Assembly: GCF_020404405.1 (NCBI RefSeq)
Contig: NZ_JAIZDA010000002.1
Location: forward strand, 1 to 64,000
From: Novosphingobium sp. FKTRR1
GTDB lineage: Bacteria > Pseudomonadota > Alphaproteobacteria > Sphingomonadales > Sphingomonadaceae
Length of the DNA stretch: 64,000 nt
Reading direction: 5' to 3'
Both the position numbers and the translations under genes were made by a program. The notes beneath the pieces are model-generated. The model was given only the letters and a program-made list of their open reading frames with translations, searched no databases and had not been told where the DNA came from. Below, one piece after another: positions 27,421 through 36,394 of the stretch (position 1 is the stretch's first letter; each line of letters begins with the position of its first letter).

Positions 27421-27933
27421 ATGACAGACAACTTTCCCGCCGCCCTTTCCGTCCTGAGTCGCCGTCGTGCGCTGGGATGGTTCGTTGCTGGCAGCGTTAG
27501 CGCCATGGCCACCGCCTGCGGGGCAAAGCCTGTGGCTGCAGGCAACTTTCCGGTTCATCACACCGATGCCGAATGGCGCCGCCTGCTGACCCCCAAGCAA
27601 TATTACATCCTGCGCGAACAGGGCACCGAGCGGCCATTCAGTTCGGCCCTGCTCAACGAACACCGCAAGGGCACCTTCGCCTGCGCGGCCGATGGTAATC
27701 CGCTGTTCTCCTCGGCGACCAAGTTCGACAGTGGCACCGGCTGGCCCAGCTTCTGGCAACCCTTGAAAGGCGGCGTCGGCACTTCGACCGACACCTCGTT
27801 CGGCTCGGTCCGCACCGAGGTTCATTGCCTGCAGTGTGGCGGGCATCTCGGCCACGTGTTCGATGATGGTCCCCCGCCCACCGGCAAGCGCTATTGCATG
27901 GATGGCGATGCGCTCCGCTTCGTTCCCGCCTGA
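27421..27933 (+). CDS. msrB: Exported peptide-methionine (R)-S-oxide reductase
   Basis: A 170-residue MsrB that reduces methionine-R-sulfoxide in proteins. A twin-arginine signal (SRRRALGWFVAG, 13-24) precedes the domain, so it should be folded and exported; ATAC at 31-34 might even be a lipobox. Core motifs are KFDSGTGWPSFWQP and CLQCGGHLGHVFDDG, with the catalytic Cys159 in KRYCMDGDALRF. One zinc pair is complete (Cys136/Cys139), but the other reads CAAD (Cys88, Asp91) instead of CxxC. The start at 27421 matches the twin-Arg position; upstream in-frame codons encode no family feature. Confidence 0.88.
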   Translation: MTDNFPAALSVLSRRRALGWFVAGSVSAMATACGAKPVAAGNFPVHHTDAEWRRLLTPKQYYILREQGTERPFSSALLNEHRKGTFACAADGNPLFSSATKFDSGTGWPSFWQPLKGGVGTSTDTSFGSVRTEVHCLQCGGHLGHVFDDGPPPTGKRYCMDGDALRFVPA

Positions 27934-28030
27934 TCAGCTCCCAGCGCGGCGCCTCCGTCGATTCTGGATTACTCACATGCCGTATTAACGGTTCCCGCAA
28001 CGCCTCCGGTGTGGCAAGCGGGCGCCGCCG

Positions 28031-29017
28031 ATGCGCCTGACCCACGTCCTCCTGCTTGCCACCATCGCGATGGCCACGGTCATCCCGCGTGAGGCGACGC
28101 CGGACCTCTATGCGCCCGGAACAATGTGGCGGACAGACGTGTTCCCGGCACTGCGACAAGGTCCGCCCATAGCCGGCCTTGGGCCCTTCACGCTGATCGG
28201 CGCGTGGGAGTTGCATTCGCGCCAGCAACAGTTCGGCAACTTTTCGGCGCTGGGCTTGCGCGCTGACGGCTCGATGGTGGCGTTGAGCGATCGCAGTGCG
28301 GTTCTGTTCCTTTCCCGCCCGGATCGTCCCGGGCCTTGGCACGCGCGTTCCAAGGTGGTGCGCGTGCCCCTCGCCAGCCCTGATCTCAATTGGGGCGATG
28401 GCGAATCACTGATCATCCTGCCGCACAGCGACAACCTGCTGATGATCGATGAGGGCACGCCCGAAATATTCGAATTCACGCCGAAGCTTCGGATCGTGGG
28501 CAAGCGGGTGATCCCGGCCTTGAGCGAATGGAGTCCGAATCAGGGACCAGAGGCTTCGGCACTGCTGGCTGATGGCCGCACCGTGATGCTGCAGGAAGGT
28601 TATACCAGCCTGTTCACACGGACCGACCACGGCGGATTCATTTTCAAAGGACTGCCCCGCACCGGCGAATCGCCCCGCCGCTTCCGCCTGGTCATGCCGC
28701 CGGGCTATCGCCCGACCGAACTGGCGCGGCTGGGCGACGGGCGCTTGCTGCTGCTGGGGCGCAAGTTCACGCTCGGCGGCTTTCGCAGCCTGATCGCTCT
28801 GGTCGATCCAGCGACGATTCGCCCCGGCGCCACTGTGACACCGCGCGTTCTGGCGCACATCACCGACCCACGGGTGCGCGACAACTACGAAGGCATGACC
28901 GTTACGCGCGAACCCGATGGCGCCAGCGCTGTCTGGCTGATCTCGGACAGCAACGACATGGTGTGGCTCCAGCGGACGCTCCTGCTCAAGCTACGGTTCG
29001 CGCCGGACAGGCTCTGA
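28031..29017 (+). CDS. Esterase-like activity of phytase family protein
   Basis: A 328-residue exported protein, with an N-terminal hydrophobic segment (THVLLLATIAMATV) as signal peptide. The body is a beta-propeller-like domain of the 'esterase-like activity of phytase' family: FSALGLRADGSMVALSDRS, DGESLIILP, QGPEASALLADGRTVMLQEG and NYEGMTVTREPDGASAVWLISDSN. Proteins of this family are periplasmic and poorly characterised. The gene stands alone between msrB and the rpmB terminator. Confidence 0.8.
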   Translation: MRLTHVLLLATIAMATVIPREATPDLYAPGTMWRTDVFPALRQGPPIAGLGPFTLIGAWELHSRQQQFGNFSALGLRADGSMVALSDRSAVLFLSRPDRPGPWHARSKVVRVPLASPDLNWGDGESLIILPHSDNLLMIDEGTPEIFEFTPKLRIVGKRVIPALSEWSPNQGPEASALLADGRTVMLQEGYTSLFTRTDHGGFIFKGLPRTGESPRRFRLVMPPGYRPTELARLGDGRLLLLGRKFTLGGFRSLIALVDPATIRPGATVTPRVLAHITDPRVRDNYEGMTVTREPDGASAVWLISDSNDMVWLQRTLLLKLRFAPDRL

Positions 29018-29036
29018 TTGCCGGATTGGACGCAAG

Positions 29037-29061
29037 CAAAAGGCCCCGCCGAAGCGAGGCC
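29037..29061 (-). terminator. Rho-independent terminator of rpmB
   Basis: Read on the minus strand, GGCCTCGC-TTCG-GCGGGGCC is a stable stem with a UUCG tetraloop followed by TTTTG. It begins about 50 bases after the rpmB stop. Confidence 0.75.
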
Positions 29062-29111
29062 CATGCTTGCAGGCGCGCCAAGCAGTCCGGGACCAGCCCG
29101 GACCAACCGAA

Positions 29112-29399
29112 TCAGGCGGCGACAGGCACCTTCTTGAGATCGCGCTTCACCTTGAGGGCGCGCGGGCTCAGATCGGTGTCCGAGGTCTTGAGCAGCCAGT
29201 TGTCGAGGCCGCCGTTGTGTTCCACCGAACGCAGACCATGCGTCGAAACGCGGAACTTGAAGCTGCGGTCCAGCTTCTCGCTCAGCAGCGTGACATTCTG
29301 CAGGTTGGGCAGGAACACGCGCTTGGTCTTGTTGTTGGCGTGGCTTACGTTGTGACCGACTTGGCGGCCCTTACCGGTCAGTTCGCAGATACGCGACAT
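29112..29399 (-). CDS. rpmB: 50S ribosomal protein L28
   Basis: A 95-residue L28 of the large ribosomal subunit: [20 protein letters not shown], then [13 protein letters not shown] and the C-terminal [16 protein letters not shown]. The ATG at 29399 matches the universal start of the family, although the frame is open much further upstream; that extension overlaps tadA and is not coding. It is divergent from tadA and ends in a strong hairpin terminator. Confidence 0.97.
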   Translation of the reverse strand: MSRICELTGKGRQVGHNVSHANNKTKRVFLPNLQNVTLLSEKLDRSFKFRVSTHGLRSVEHNGGLDNWLLKTSDTDLSPRALKVKRDLKKVPVAA

Positions 29400-29525
29400 G
29401 GCTGAAAACTCGCTGTGTAAGTTCGATATACCTATCGGGAAGCCGTGCGCCTTAGCGATCCAGACGGTGAAGTCAAGGATTCGCCGCCATTGCGTGACAC
29501 GAACCGGCGGGCTAGCCCGAAAACC

Positions 29526-29981
29526 ATGACCCGCTGGCCCCTTCCCGAGCCGATGCGCCGTGCGCTGGACGAAGCCGCCCGCGCGCGCGACCTCGGCGAA
29601 GTGCCGGTTGGCGCGGTCGTCGTCAAGGGTGGACAGGTGATCGCTGCCGCTCACAACGCCCCGCGAGGTACCTGCGATCCCACCGCACACGCCGAAATTC
29701 TCGCGATTCGCGCCGCTGCGGCCCAGCTTGGCAGGGACCGGCTCGATGGTTGCGATCTGTGGGTGACGCTCGAGCCTTGCGCGATGTGCGCGGGCGCCAT
29801 CGTCCATGCGCGAATCGATCGGGTCTATTACGCCGCCGCAGACCCCAAGGGTGGCGCGGTGGAGCATGGCGGGCGCGTGTTCGCCCAACCCACCTGTCTG
29901 CACCGCCCCGAGGTCTATACCGGCATGGGCGAGGCCGAATCGGCCAACCTGTTGCGCACGTTCTTTCGCGAGCGGCGTTAG
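29526..29981 (+). CDS. tadA: tRNA adenosine(34) deaminase
   Basis: A 151-residue zinc-dependent deaminase that makes inosine at the wobble position of tRNA-Arg(ACG). Zinc and catalysis come from His55/Glu57 in TAHAEIL and Cys85/Cys88 in [19 protein letters not shown] follows as in TadA. Its TAG stop overlaps the stop of the RNase T2 gene tail-to-tail by four bases. The window also carries tRNA-Arg(CCG), but that is not a TadA substrate. Confidence 0.92.
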   Translation: MTRWPLPEPMRRALDEAARARDLGEVPVGAVVVKGGQVIAAAHNAPRGTCDPTAHAEILAIRAAAAQLGRDRLDGCDLWVTLEPCAMCAGAIVHARIDRVYYAAADPKGGAVEHGGRVFAQPTCLHRPEVYTGMGEAESANLLRTFFRERR

Positions 29982-30694
29982 AAGCTGCGCCAGACCTTCA
30001 GCGGCGCGCCATCAGGCAGTCCGGGGCGGCTACACGGGTCGGGACGGAAGCTGGCGGACAGGCACAAATGCATTTCCTGCAGCCACCCGCCCGCACTGGC
30101 CTGCACCCGGATGGCCGAGGGGCGCAATCCGGGATTGGCGGCGACCATCGCTGCGCGCAGATCGCCCGCGGTCAAAGCGTCCTTGCGCGAAAGCCGCGCC
30201 ATGTCGGGAAATTGCAATGCGCCGGTCAGGCTGGAAGCCTTGGCAAAGTAGTCCTCGGGCCGTTTGGCCATGCAACTGCCGTGCTTGGCCCATTCGTGCA
30301 CCAGCAGCGTGGGCGACGGGGTGATGCACAAGGCCCCGCGCAGCGCCTCTGCCGATGGCTGGCTGGCGGCGCACCACTGCGGCCACTGCCCGCCGGTTCC
30401 TTCGGGCCACAGCCCGTGCAGGATGAAGCCGAAACGCCCGCTGCGCCCGCTGCACTGCGTGGCGCTGGCCGGATCGCTGCGGTGATCGCGGCAGAACTCG
30501 GGCGACCAGCTCAGCGCCAGCGTGTAGCCACTGATCGCGCTTGCCCCGGTAGCAAGGCGCTGGGGACCGTCAGGGGCGGGCAGCGGCGGCACGGCGACCA
30601 CCCTGGGCACTCGGCACTGCCACGCCTGCGCCACGGCCGGAGCCGGGCCGGCAAGGGCCAACAGCGTCAGCAAAGCGCCGCGCGGGGCGCTCAT
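29978..30694 (-). CDS. Ribonuclease T2 family protein (exported)
   Basis: A 238-residue T2-type endoribonuclease with an N-terminal signal peptide ([19 protein letters not shown], cleavage near residue 24). Both catalytic sequences are intact: CAS-1 [10 protein letters not shown] (His93) and CAS-2 HEWAKHGSC (Glu134, His138). It therefore should cleave RNA in the periplasm or outside the cell, like RNase I. The ATG at 30694 overlaps the stop of the upstream membrane-protein gene (ATGA), so they are co-transcribed. Confidence 0.92.
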   Translation of the reverse strand: MSAPRGALLTLLALAGPAPAVAQAWQCRVPRVVAVPPLPAPDGPQRLATGASAISGYTLALSWSPEFCRDHRSDPASATQCSGRSGRFGFILHGLWPEGTGGQWPQWCAASQPSAEALRGALCITPSPTLLVHEWAKHGSCMAKRPEDYFAKASSLTGALQFPDMARLSRKDALTAGDLRAAMVAANPGLRPSAIRVQASAGGWLQEMHLCLSASFRPDPCSRPGLPDGAPLKVWRSF

Positions 30695-31122
30695 TCGAAG
30701 ATTGTCGTATTCACCGGCCCGTCCTGGCCCTTGCTCCTCAACCAGCGGACCGCATCGCGGCGGAAAAGAAACGCCACAGCCGTGTAATTGAGCAACGTGG
30801 CAAGAACCGAAACCGCGAAATAGGCCGGGCCGTAGGTTGCAAGGATCTTGGGCCAGCTTAACAATCCGACCAATCCCAACGCGCTGATCGCCACGAATAT
30901 CCACCGGGCGATATTGCTGGCACGGCGCGCGATGAAGAACAAGAACAGCACATTGATAAGCAACCCGATCGCCATGGCCACAAGCATAAACGTCATCGGC
31001 ACGCCCGTTGTGGACATTTGGCCACTGAACCGGCTGAAGTTGATTGCGGTGTTCAGCAGTCCAAGAACGATGCTGGCCACATAGAACTGTTCAAAACGGA
31101 TGATCGACTGCGGTCTCATCAT
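30691..31122 (-). CDS. Small four-helix membrane protein
   Basis: A 143-residue protein with four predicted membrane segments: QFYVASIVLGLLNTAI, MTFMLVAMAIGLLINVLFLFF, WIFVAISALGLVGLLSW and YFAVSVLATLLNYTAVAFLF, with a basic C-terminal tail. I do not recognise a named family. It is translationally coupled to the RNase T2 gene. Start could be 31122 or the adjacent ATG at 31119. Confidence 0.7.
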   Translation of the reverse strand: MMRPQSIIRFEQFYVASIVLGLLNTAINFSRFSGQMSTTGVPMTFMLVAMAIGLLINVLFLFFIARRASNIARWIFVAISALGLVGLLSWPKILATYGPAYFAVSVLATLLNYTAVAFLFRRDAVRWLRSKGQDGPVNTTIFE

Positions 31123-31185
31123 GCGGCCCCTGCTTGCCCGGAAGGAGCCTAACACGCCGATCCGCCCGAGCAATCTCGATTGCGG

Positions 31186-32049
31186 TCACAACGGCGTGAA
31201 GTCGAGGCCGATGTCGGCAGCGGGTGCGCTCTGGGTCAGGCGACCGACCGAGACGTAATCGACGCCGCTCGCGGCAATCGCGGCGATTGTGTCCAGCCGC
31301 ACCCCGCCCGAAGCCTCGCACGGCACGCGGCCTGCCACCAGCGACACAGCGGCGCGCAGCGTGTCTGGCCCCATGTTGTCGAGCAACAGGCGGGTCGCCC
31401 CGGCACTGAGAGCGGGCTCGATCTGGTCGAGGTGGTCGACTTCGCAGATGACGTCGCTGACGCCCGCCGCCAGCGCGCGCCGCACGGCCTCGGCCACGCC
31501 GCCCGCCACGGCCACGTGGTTGTCCTTGATCATCGCGGCATCCCACAGCCCCATGCGATGGTTATGCCCACCGCCGCAGCGCACCGCGTACTTCTCCAGA
31601 TGGCGGAAGCCGGGGATGGTCTTGCGCGTATCGAGCAACTTTGCCCGCGTCTGCCCCATCGCATCGACATAGCTGCGGGTCAGCGTGGCCACCCCGGTCA
31701 GGTGCTGCACCGTGTTGAGCGCGCCGCGTTCGGCGGTCAGCATCGCGCGGGCATTGCCGGTCAACCGCATCAGCGCGGTACCGGGCTGCACCCGCGCGCC
31801 CTCCTCCACCAGAATCTCGATCGCCATGCCGGGATCAAGCGCGCGAAAGAAAGCCGCCGCGATGGGCAGCCCGCACACCGTCACGGCATCGCGGCTGTCC
31901 ATCACCCCGGCAAAGCGTGCGCTGGCGGGGATCACGCTTTCGCTGGTCACGTCATGCCCGCCCCCGGGCAGGCCCTGCCCCAGATCTTCGGCAAGCGTTG
32001 CGGCGACGAAGGCTTCGCAATCGAAGCCGGGAAGGACAAACAGGCTCAT
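31186..32049 (-). CDS. nadC: Nicotinate-nucleotide pyrophosphorylase (carboxylating)
   Basis: A 287-residue quinolinate phosphoribosyltransferase, making nicotinate mononucleotide from quinolinate and PRPP in de novo NAD synthesis. Signature residues are in DTRKTIPGFRHLEKYAVRCG, GGGHNHRMGLWDAAMIKDNH and PCEASGGV. Length is normal. It is in the minus-strand run after the LytTR regulator gene with a 57-base gap; nadA and nadB are not in the window. Confidence 0.95.
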   Translation of the reverse strand: MSLFVLPGFDCEAFVAATLAEDLGQGLPGGGHDVTSESVIPASARFAGVMDSRDAVTVCGLPIAAAFFRALDPGMAIEILVEEGARVQPGTALMRLTGNARAMLTAERGALNTVQHLTGVATLTRSYVDAMGQTRAKLLDTRKTIPGFRHLEKYAVRCGGGHNHRMGLWDAAMIKDNHVAVAGGVAEAVRRALAAGVSDVICEVDHLDQIEPALSAGATRLLLDNMGPDTLRAAVSLVAGRVPCEASGGVRLDTIAAIAASGVDYVSVGRLTQSAPAADIGLDFTPL

Positions 32050-32106
32050 GCCGCTGTCCTTACCATGCCGCCATGGCCTGTCGAGACAGACCGCGCCGAT
32101 CCGGGC

Positions 32107-32904
32107 TCAATGGACGAAGCGGGCGACCACTTCGCGGTACGAGCGGCTGACCTTGACCTCGGCACCGCTGGTCAGCACCAGAAAGCATTCGCCGTTGGTA
32201 TGCGGTCGCACCTGCCGCACCTGATCCAGATTGACGATCTTCGACCGGTGGACCCGCTGGAACACGCGCGGGTCGAGCCTGCGCTCGAGATCCTTCATCG
32301 TTTCGCGCAAGATCAACGAGTTATCGCCGGTATAGATGCACATGTAGTCGCCCGCCGCCTCGATCCGCTCGATCGTGTCGACATCGACGCGGAAAATCTG
32401 GCCGCGATCCTTGATGTTGATGAGCTTCTCGAACCGGCCGACCGCAGGCTCGGCATCATCGGGCATGTCGGACATGGCATCGGGCGCCACTTCGGCCAGC
32501 ACGTTCTTGAGCTTCTGGACTTCTTCCAGCCCACGCTTCTCGGCAAGCCGGGTGCGGGCGCGGTCAAGCGCGTCGGCCAGCCGGTCCTGATCGACCGGCT
32601 TGAGCAGGTAATCGACCGCATTGGCCTCGAACGCCTTGAGCGCGTGTTCGGAATGGGCCGTCACGAACACGAACAGCGGCGGGTCGATCTCGATCACGCC
32701 CTGCACGACGCTGAAACCGTCAAAACCGGGCATCTGGATATCGCAGAACACCAGATCGGGCTTCTCGGTCTTGATCTTGCGGATCGCCTCGCGCCCGTTC
32801 GAGCAGGTATCGATCACCTCGACGTCGGGGAAGGCCTGCAGCCGCAACTGGAGGCCCTGGATCGCGAGTTTCTCGTCATCGACGAGGATCGTGCGAATGG
32901 TCAT
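32107..32904 (-). CDS. LytTR-family response regulator
   Basis: A 265-residue response regulator with an N-terminal receiver (~1-120; phospho-acceptor Asp55 in LVFCDIQMPGFDG, Lys in LLKPVD) and a C-terminal LytTR DNA-binding domain (~160-265) including RVFQRVHRSKIVNLDQV. It forms a two-component pair with the kinase 29 bases upstream. LytTR proteins bind paired imperfect direct repeats; I did not find an unambiguous pair nearby. Confidence 0.92.
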   Translation of the reverse strand: MTIRTILVDDEKLAIQGLQLRLQAFPDVEVIDTCSNGREAIRKIKTEKPDLVFCDIQMPGFDGFSVVQGVIEIDPPLFVFVTAHSEHALKAFEANAVDYLLKPVDQDRLADALDRARTRLAEKRGLEEVQKLKNVLAEVAPDAMSDMPDDAEPAVGRFEKLINIKDRGQIFRVDVDTIERIEAAGDYMCIYTGDNSLILRETMKDLERRLDPRVFQRVHRSKIVNLDQVRQVRPHTNGECFLVLTSGAEVKVSRSYREVVARFVH

Positions 32905-32933
32905 GCTGGTCCTTTTCTGGCCTCGCGCCCGGG

Positions 32934-34112
32934 CTATCCGGCCAGAGCCGGGTTGCGCGGACGGGATACCTGGGCCGGGACGTCCTCGCGGGCTTCGAAC
33001 GGCAGTTCGATCACCACGGCAAGGCCGCCTTCGGGGCGGTTGGCAATGTCAAAGCGCTGGTCTTCGCCATAAGCCTGGACCAGCCGGTCGCGAATGTTGG
33101 CAAGGCCAACCCGGGTGGAATCCGTGCTCTGCGGCGAAGCGCCTTCGCGGGGGGTATCGATCAATGTCGTGGCGTCGGTGCCCGCTGGCAAGCCCGGACC
33201 GGTGTCCGACACGGTGACGCGAAGCGCCTGACCGACGAGTTGCGCATCGATGGTGATCTGCGCGCCTTCCTCAAGCGGGCTGACCGCGTACTTGATCGCA
33301 TTTTCCACCAGCGGTTGCAGCAGCAAAGAGGGCATCAGCGCGTTGCGCACGGCATCATCGATGCGGAATTCGGTGCGCAGCCGCTCTTCAAAGCGCATCC
33401 GTTCGATATCGAGGTAGAGCTTGAGCGTCTCGACCTCTTGCGCGACGGTCACCCGCGCGGTCGGCTCGTTGATCAGGGTGTAGCGCAAGAACGAGGACAG
33501 GCGCGACAGCATCGCGTTGGCCGGTTCGGTCTGCTTCAACAGCACCAGCGTCGAGATCGAATTGAGCGTATTGAACAGGAAGTGCGGGTTGAGCTGATAG
33601 CGCAGCATTGCCAGTTGCGCGCTGATCGCCTGCTTTTCCAGATGGAGCAGCTGGTCGTTCTGCTCTTCGACCTGAATATAGAAGTTGATCGCGTAATAGA
33701 GCGCGGCCCACGCTCCCAGCAGCGTCAGGTCAAGGTAGAACACACCAAGGAATAGCGGGGCAAAGCCGGCATCGCTGCCCGACCGGTACAGGCTGATCAC
33801 CCACGAATCGATAAAGGCGTACAAGCCCACCGCGATCGCCAGCACGAACGACGTGACGCCCCAGGTGAGCAGCGGGCGCCTGTGGATCAGCGTGCGGAAA
33901 ATCACCGACAGGATCAGCGAAATAGAAAAGCCGGTGATCGTCACGATGACGACGATGACAAGGAACGACAGCGGTTGCCCGTTGGCCAGCCCCGACATCA
34001 CGCGCAACAACATGGCGCCGCCCCAGCCAAGGAACTGCAGGCGCCAGAAGGCACGGTTCTTGTTGCCGAAAAACGGCGTGGGGCGCAGCGGCAGCATGGC
34101 CATGACCGCCAT
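32934..34112 (-). CDS. LytS/YehU-type sensor histidine kinase
   Basis: A 392-residue membrane kinase of the His_kinase (PF06580) type. Four hydrophobic segments span about 25-145; the phospho-accepting His177 is in RYQLNPHFLFNTLNSI; the N box is QPLVENAIKYAV and the G box DTGPGLPAG...GVGLANIRDRL-like. It lacks a large extracellular sensor domain, so it probably senses a membrane or cytoplasmic cue. It is paired with the LytTR regulator downstream. Confidence 0.92.
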   Translation of the reverse strand: MAVMAMLPLRPTPFFGNKNRAFWRLQFLGWGGAMLLRVMSGLANGQPLSFLVIVVIVTITGFSISLILSVIFRTLIHRRPLLTWGVTSFVLAIAVGLYAFIDSWVISLYRSGSDAGFAPLFLGVFYLDLTLLGAWAALYYAINFYIQVEEQNDQLLHLEKQAISAQLAMLRYQLNPHFLFNTLNSISTLVLLKQTEPANAMLSRLSSFLRYTLINEPTARVTVAQEVETLKLYLDIERMRFEERLRTEFRIDDAVRNALMPSLLLQPLVENAIKYAVSPLEEGAQITIDAQLVGQALRVTVSDTGPGLPAGTDATTLIDTPREGASPQSTDSTRVGLANIRDRLVQAYGEDQRFDIANRPEGGLAVVIELPFEAREDVPAQVSRPRNPALAG

Positions 34113-34178
34113 CCTAACCCCTTTGCCGCCGCAGCGCCATGGCCGCTGGCAACGACAGATGGTGCAAGATCGGAGGCG

Positions 34179-34970
34179 TCATCCCTTGCGCGCGGCGTCA
34201 ACCGCCTGCTGCAGGCGATCGCGTCCGACGGCGCCCGGGATCAGTTCACCGCCGATAACCCAAGCCGGAGTGCCGTTGACGCCCAACTGGCGGGCAAGGC
34301 CAAGGTTGTGTTCCAGTTCCTTGCCGACCTGCTGCTGCGCGGCGAAGGCCTTGGCAGCATTGAGGTCCAGCCCGGCCTTGGCGGCGGCGGCGGAAATGGT
34401 TTCGGGTGACGGACGCTCGCCAGCGAACATGGCATCGTGATAGGCGGCGTACTTGCCCTGTGCGGCGGCGGCCAGCGCCATGCGCGCGGCCGGTTCGCTT
34501 TGCGGCGAGATGATCGGCAATTCGCGGATCACCACCTTCAGATCGGGATTGGCCGCCACCAGCGCGCGCAGATCGGCCACGCTGCCCCGGCAATACGTGC
34601 AGGCAAAGTCGGTAAACTCGACCAGTGTGACTTTGCCCTGCGGATTACCCAGAACCGCCCCGGAAAAGGGGGTTTCCAGCGTCCCGCGCAAGGGTGCGAT
34701 GCGGGCCTGCGCCTCACGCGCTTGCAGTCGCTCCATCGCTTCGGGCAGGACTTCGGGGTGGTCGAGAATGTAGCTGCGCACCAGCGCTTCGATCGCTGCG
34801 CGCTGACGCGTGTCGATCCCGGCACCCGAAAGCTGCGCGGCCAGCGCCGCGTCGTTGGCCCCTGCAGCGCTGGTCTGGCGGCTTTTGACATACCAGCCAT
34901 AGCCGGCCGCCAGCAGCAGCACGATGCCAAGGATCAGGGCGAAGGGGCGCAGGCGCGAAGGGACCGTCAT
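34179..34970 (-). CDS. DsbA/ScsC-like thiol-disulfide oxidoreductase
   Basis: A 263-residue periplasmic thioredoxin-fold protein anchored or exported by an N-terminal segment (FALILGIVLLLAAGYGW). An N-terminal helical region (40-90) typical of ScsC/BdbD-like proteins precedes the redox motif CTYC (Cys124, Cys127) in VEFTDFACTYC. The cis-Pro loop is GVNGTPAWVIGG. It likely forms or isomerises disulfides in exported proteins. It lies 11 bases after the M48 protease gene, suggesting a joint envelope-quality role. Confidence 0.88.
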   Translation of the reverse strand: MTVPSRLRPFALILGIVLLLAAGYGWYVKSRQTSAAGANDAALAAQLSGAGIDTRQRAAIEALVRSYILDHPEVLPEAMERLQAREAQARIAPLRGTLETPFSGAVLGNPQGKVTLVEFTDFACTYCRGSVADLRALVAANPDLKVVIRELPIISPQSEPAARMALAAAAQGKYAAYHDAMFAGERPSPETISAAAAKAGLDLNAAKAFAAQQQVGKELEHNLGLARQLGVNGTPAWVIGGELIPGAVGRDRLQQAVDAARKG

Positions 34971-34981
34971 GGGAACGCGCG

Positions 34982-36394
34982 TTACCGCTTCTTGCCCCGG
35001 CGCTCAATCAGCGCGCGGGCAGTCATCGCGATATCCTGTGCGCGCAGCCAGTCGGGCGTGCCCTTGGGCAGCGCAGTCTCGGCCGATTCGGCGCTGCGCA
35101 AGGCTTCCGGCAGACGCAATTCCATCAATTGCTGTTCGGCGCTGGCCAGCCGTGCGCGGGGAGTGTCGCCCTCGGCCTCGTAGACCACGCCGAGTTGATA
35201 CCAGGCGAACGGGTTGTCGCGATCCTTGGCCACGGCGGCCTTGAGCACGCGCTCGGCTTCGGCGAAGTTGCTCTTGTCTTCGGTCGCGAGCAGCGCATGG
35301 CCAAAGGTTGTGGCGATCAGCGGCTGATTCTGCGTCAACGCAACCGCGCGGCGCAAAGGCGGGATGGCATCGACCGGGCGGCCCGATTCGAGCAAGACCT
35401 GCCCTTTCAACTCCAGCGCATAGGGATCGTCGGGATTGCTGGCGAGGATCGCGTCGGTTTCGGCCAAGGCCTTGTCCATGAACGCCTCCTTGTGGAAGGC
35501 ATAGGCGCGGGCATAGCGCGAGGGCGTGTCGGTCATGTACGCGGGATAAGCGTTGAGCGTGGCCTGAGGCTCGGCCAGATAACCCAGCAGCTTGGCCTTC
35601 ACCCGCAAGAAGCGCTGTTGCAGCACCGGATCTTCTGGCTTGTTCCACGCAGGATCGCGTTCAAAGGAATCCTGCAAGGTGGTCAGCCGGTCGGCGGTCA
35701 TCGGGTGTGTGCTGTAGAATTCACTGTCGGCGCTGCGGGTGAACCCGGCGCGATATTCGTAGTTCTGCAGCTTCTTGAAGAATTCCACCGAGCCCCGGCC
35801 CGAAAGCCCGGCCTTGGACAGGAACTGCACGCTGGCGGCGTCCGCGCTCGATTCCTGTGCGCGGCTGAAGGCAAGGTACTTGCCCAGCGCGGCCTGTTGC
35901 CCGGCCATGAAGATGCCCATCCCGGCGTCGGCCGATCCGCCTGCCGCCGCCGCCGCGCCCAGCAGAAGGCTGAGCAAGGTGATGCCCATCGCCGGCTTCT
36001 CGCCCTCGCCGTTGCGAATGACGTGGCCGCCGGTGATGTGGCCGAGTTCGTGCGCCAGTACGCCCTGCACTTCGCTGACATGCTCGGCCGCGCCAATCAG
36101 CCCCGAATGGACGTAGATCGTCTGCCCGCCCGCGACGAAAGCGTTGATCGACCCGTCATTGAGCAGGACGACATCAACGTTTTTGGGATCGAGCCCGGCG
36201 GCGGTGACGATGGGGGTGGTGATATCGCGAAACAGCGCCTCGGTTTCGGCATCACGCAACATGTCCTGCGCGCTGGCTGCAGGCGCCACGATCACCGCGA
36301 GCGCGGCCAGCCCGGCGGTCGCAAGGCTGCGCGCCAGAGTCCGGGGCGACGGGCGAAGGTTGAGCGATCTCATCACGTTGGGCAGGGTTAGCAT
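34982..36394 (-). CDS. M48 metalloprotease with TPR domain (BepA-like)
   Basis: A 470-residue exported zinc protease: signal peptide (LATAGLAALAVIVAPAASA, cleavage near 42), an M48 domain with the HELGH zinc motif (115-119) and a downstream SSADAAS segment containing the third-ligand region, then TPR-like repeats from about 280 to 440. This arrangement is that of BepA/YfgC, an outer-membrane-protein quality-control protease and chaperone. Start 36394 overlaps the upstream hydrolase stop by 7 bases; ATG 36373 is an equally good start for the signal peptide. Confidence 0.9.
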   Translation of the reverse strand: MLTLPNVMRSLNLRPSPRTLARSLATAGLAALAVIVAPAASAQDMLRDAETEALFRDITTPIVTAAGLDPKNVDVVLLNDGSINAFVAGGQTIYVHSGLIGAAEHVSEVQGVLAHELGHITGGHVIRNGEGEKPAMGITLLSLLLGAAAAAGGSADAGMGIFMAGQQAALGKYLAFSRAQESSADAASVQFLSKAGLSGRGSVEFFKKLQNYEYRAGFTRSADSEFYSTHPMTADRLTTLQDSFERDPAWNKPEDPVLQQRFLRVKAKLLGYLAEPQATLNAYPAYMTDTPSRYARAYAFHKEAFMDKALAETDAILASNPDDPYALELKGQVLLESGRPVDAIPPLRRAVALTQNQPLIATTFGHALLATEDKSNFAEAERVLKAAVAKDRDNPFAWYQLGVVYEAEGDTPRARLASAEQQLMELRLPEALRSAESAETALPKGTPDWLRAQDIAMTARALIERRGKKR

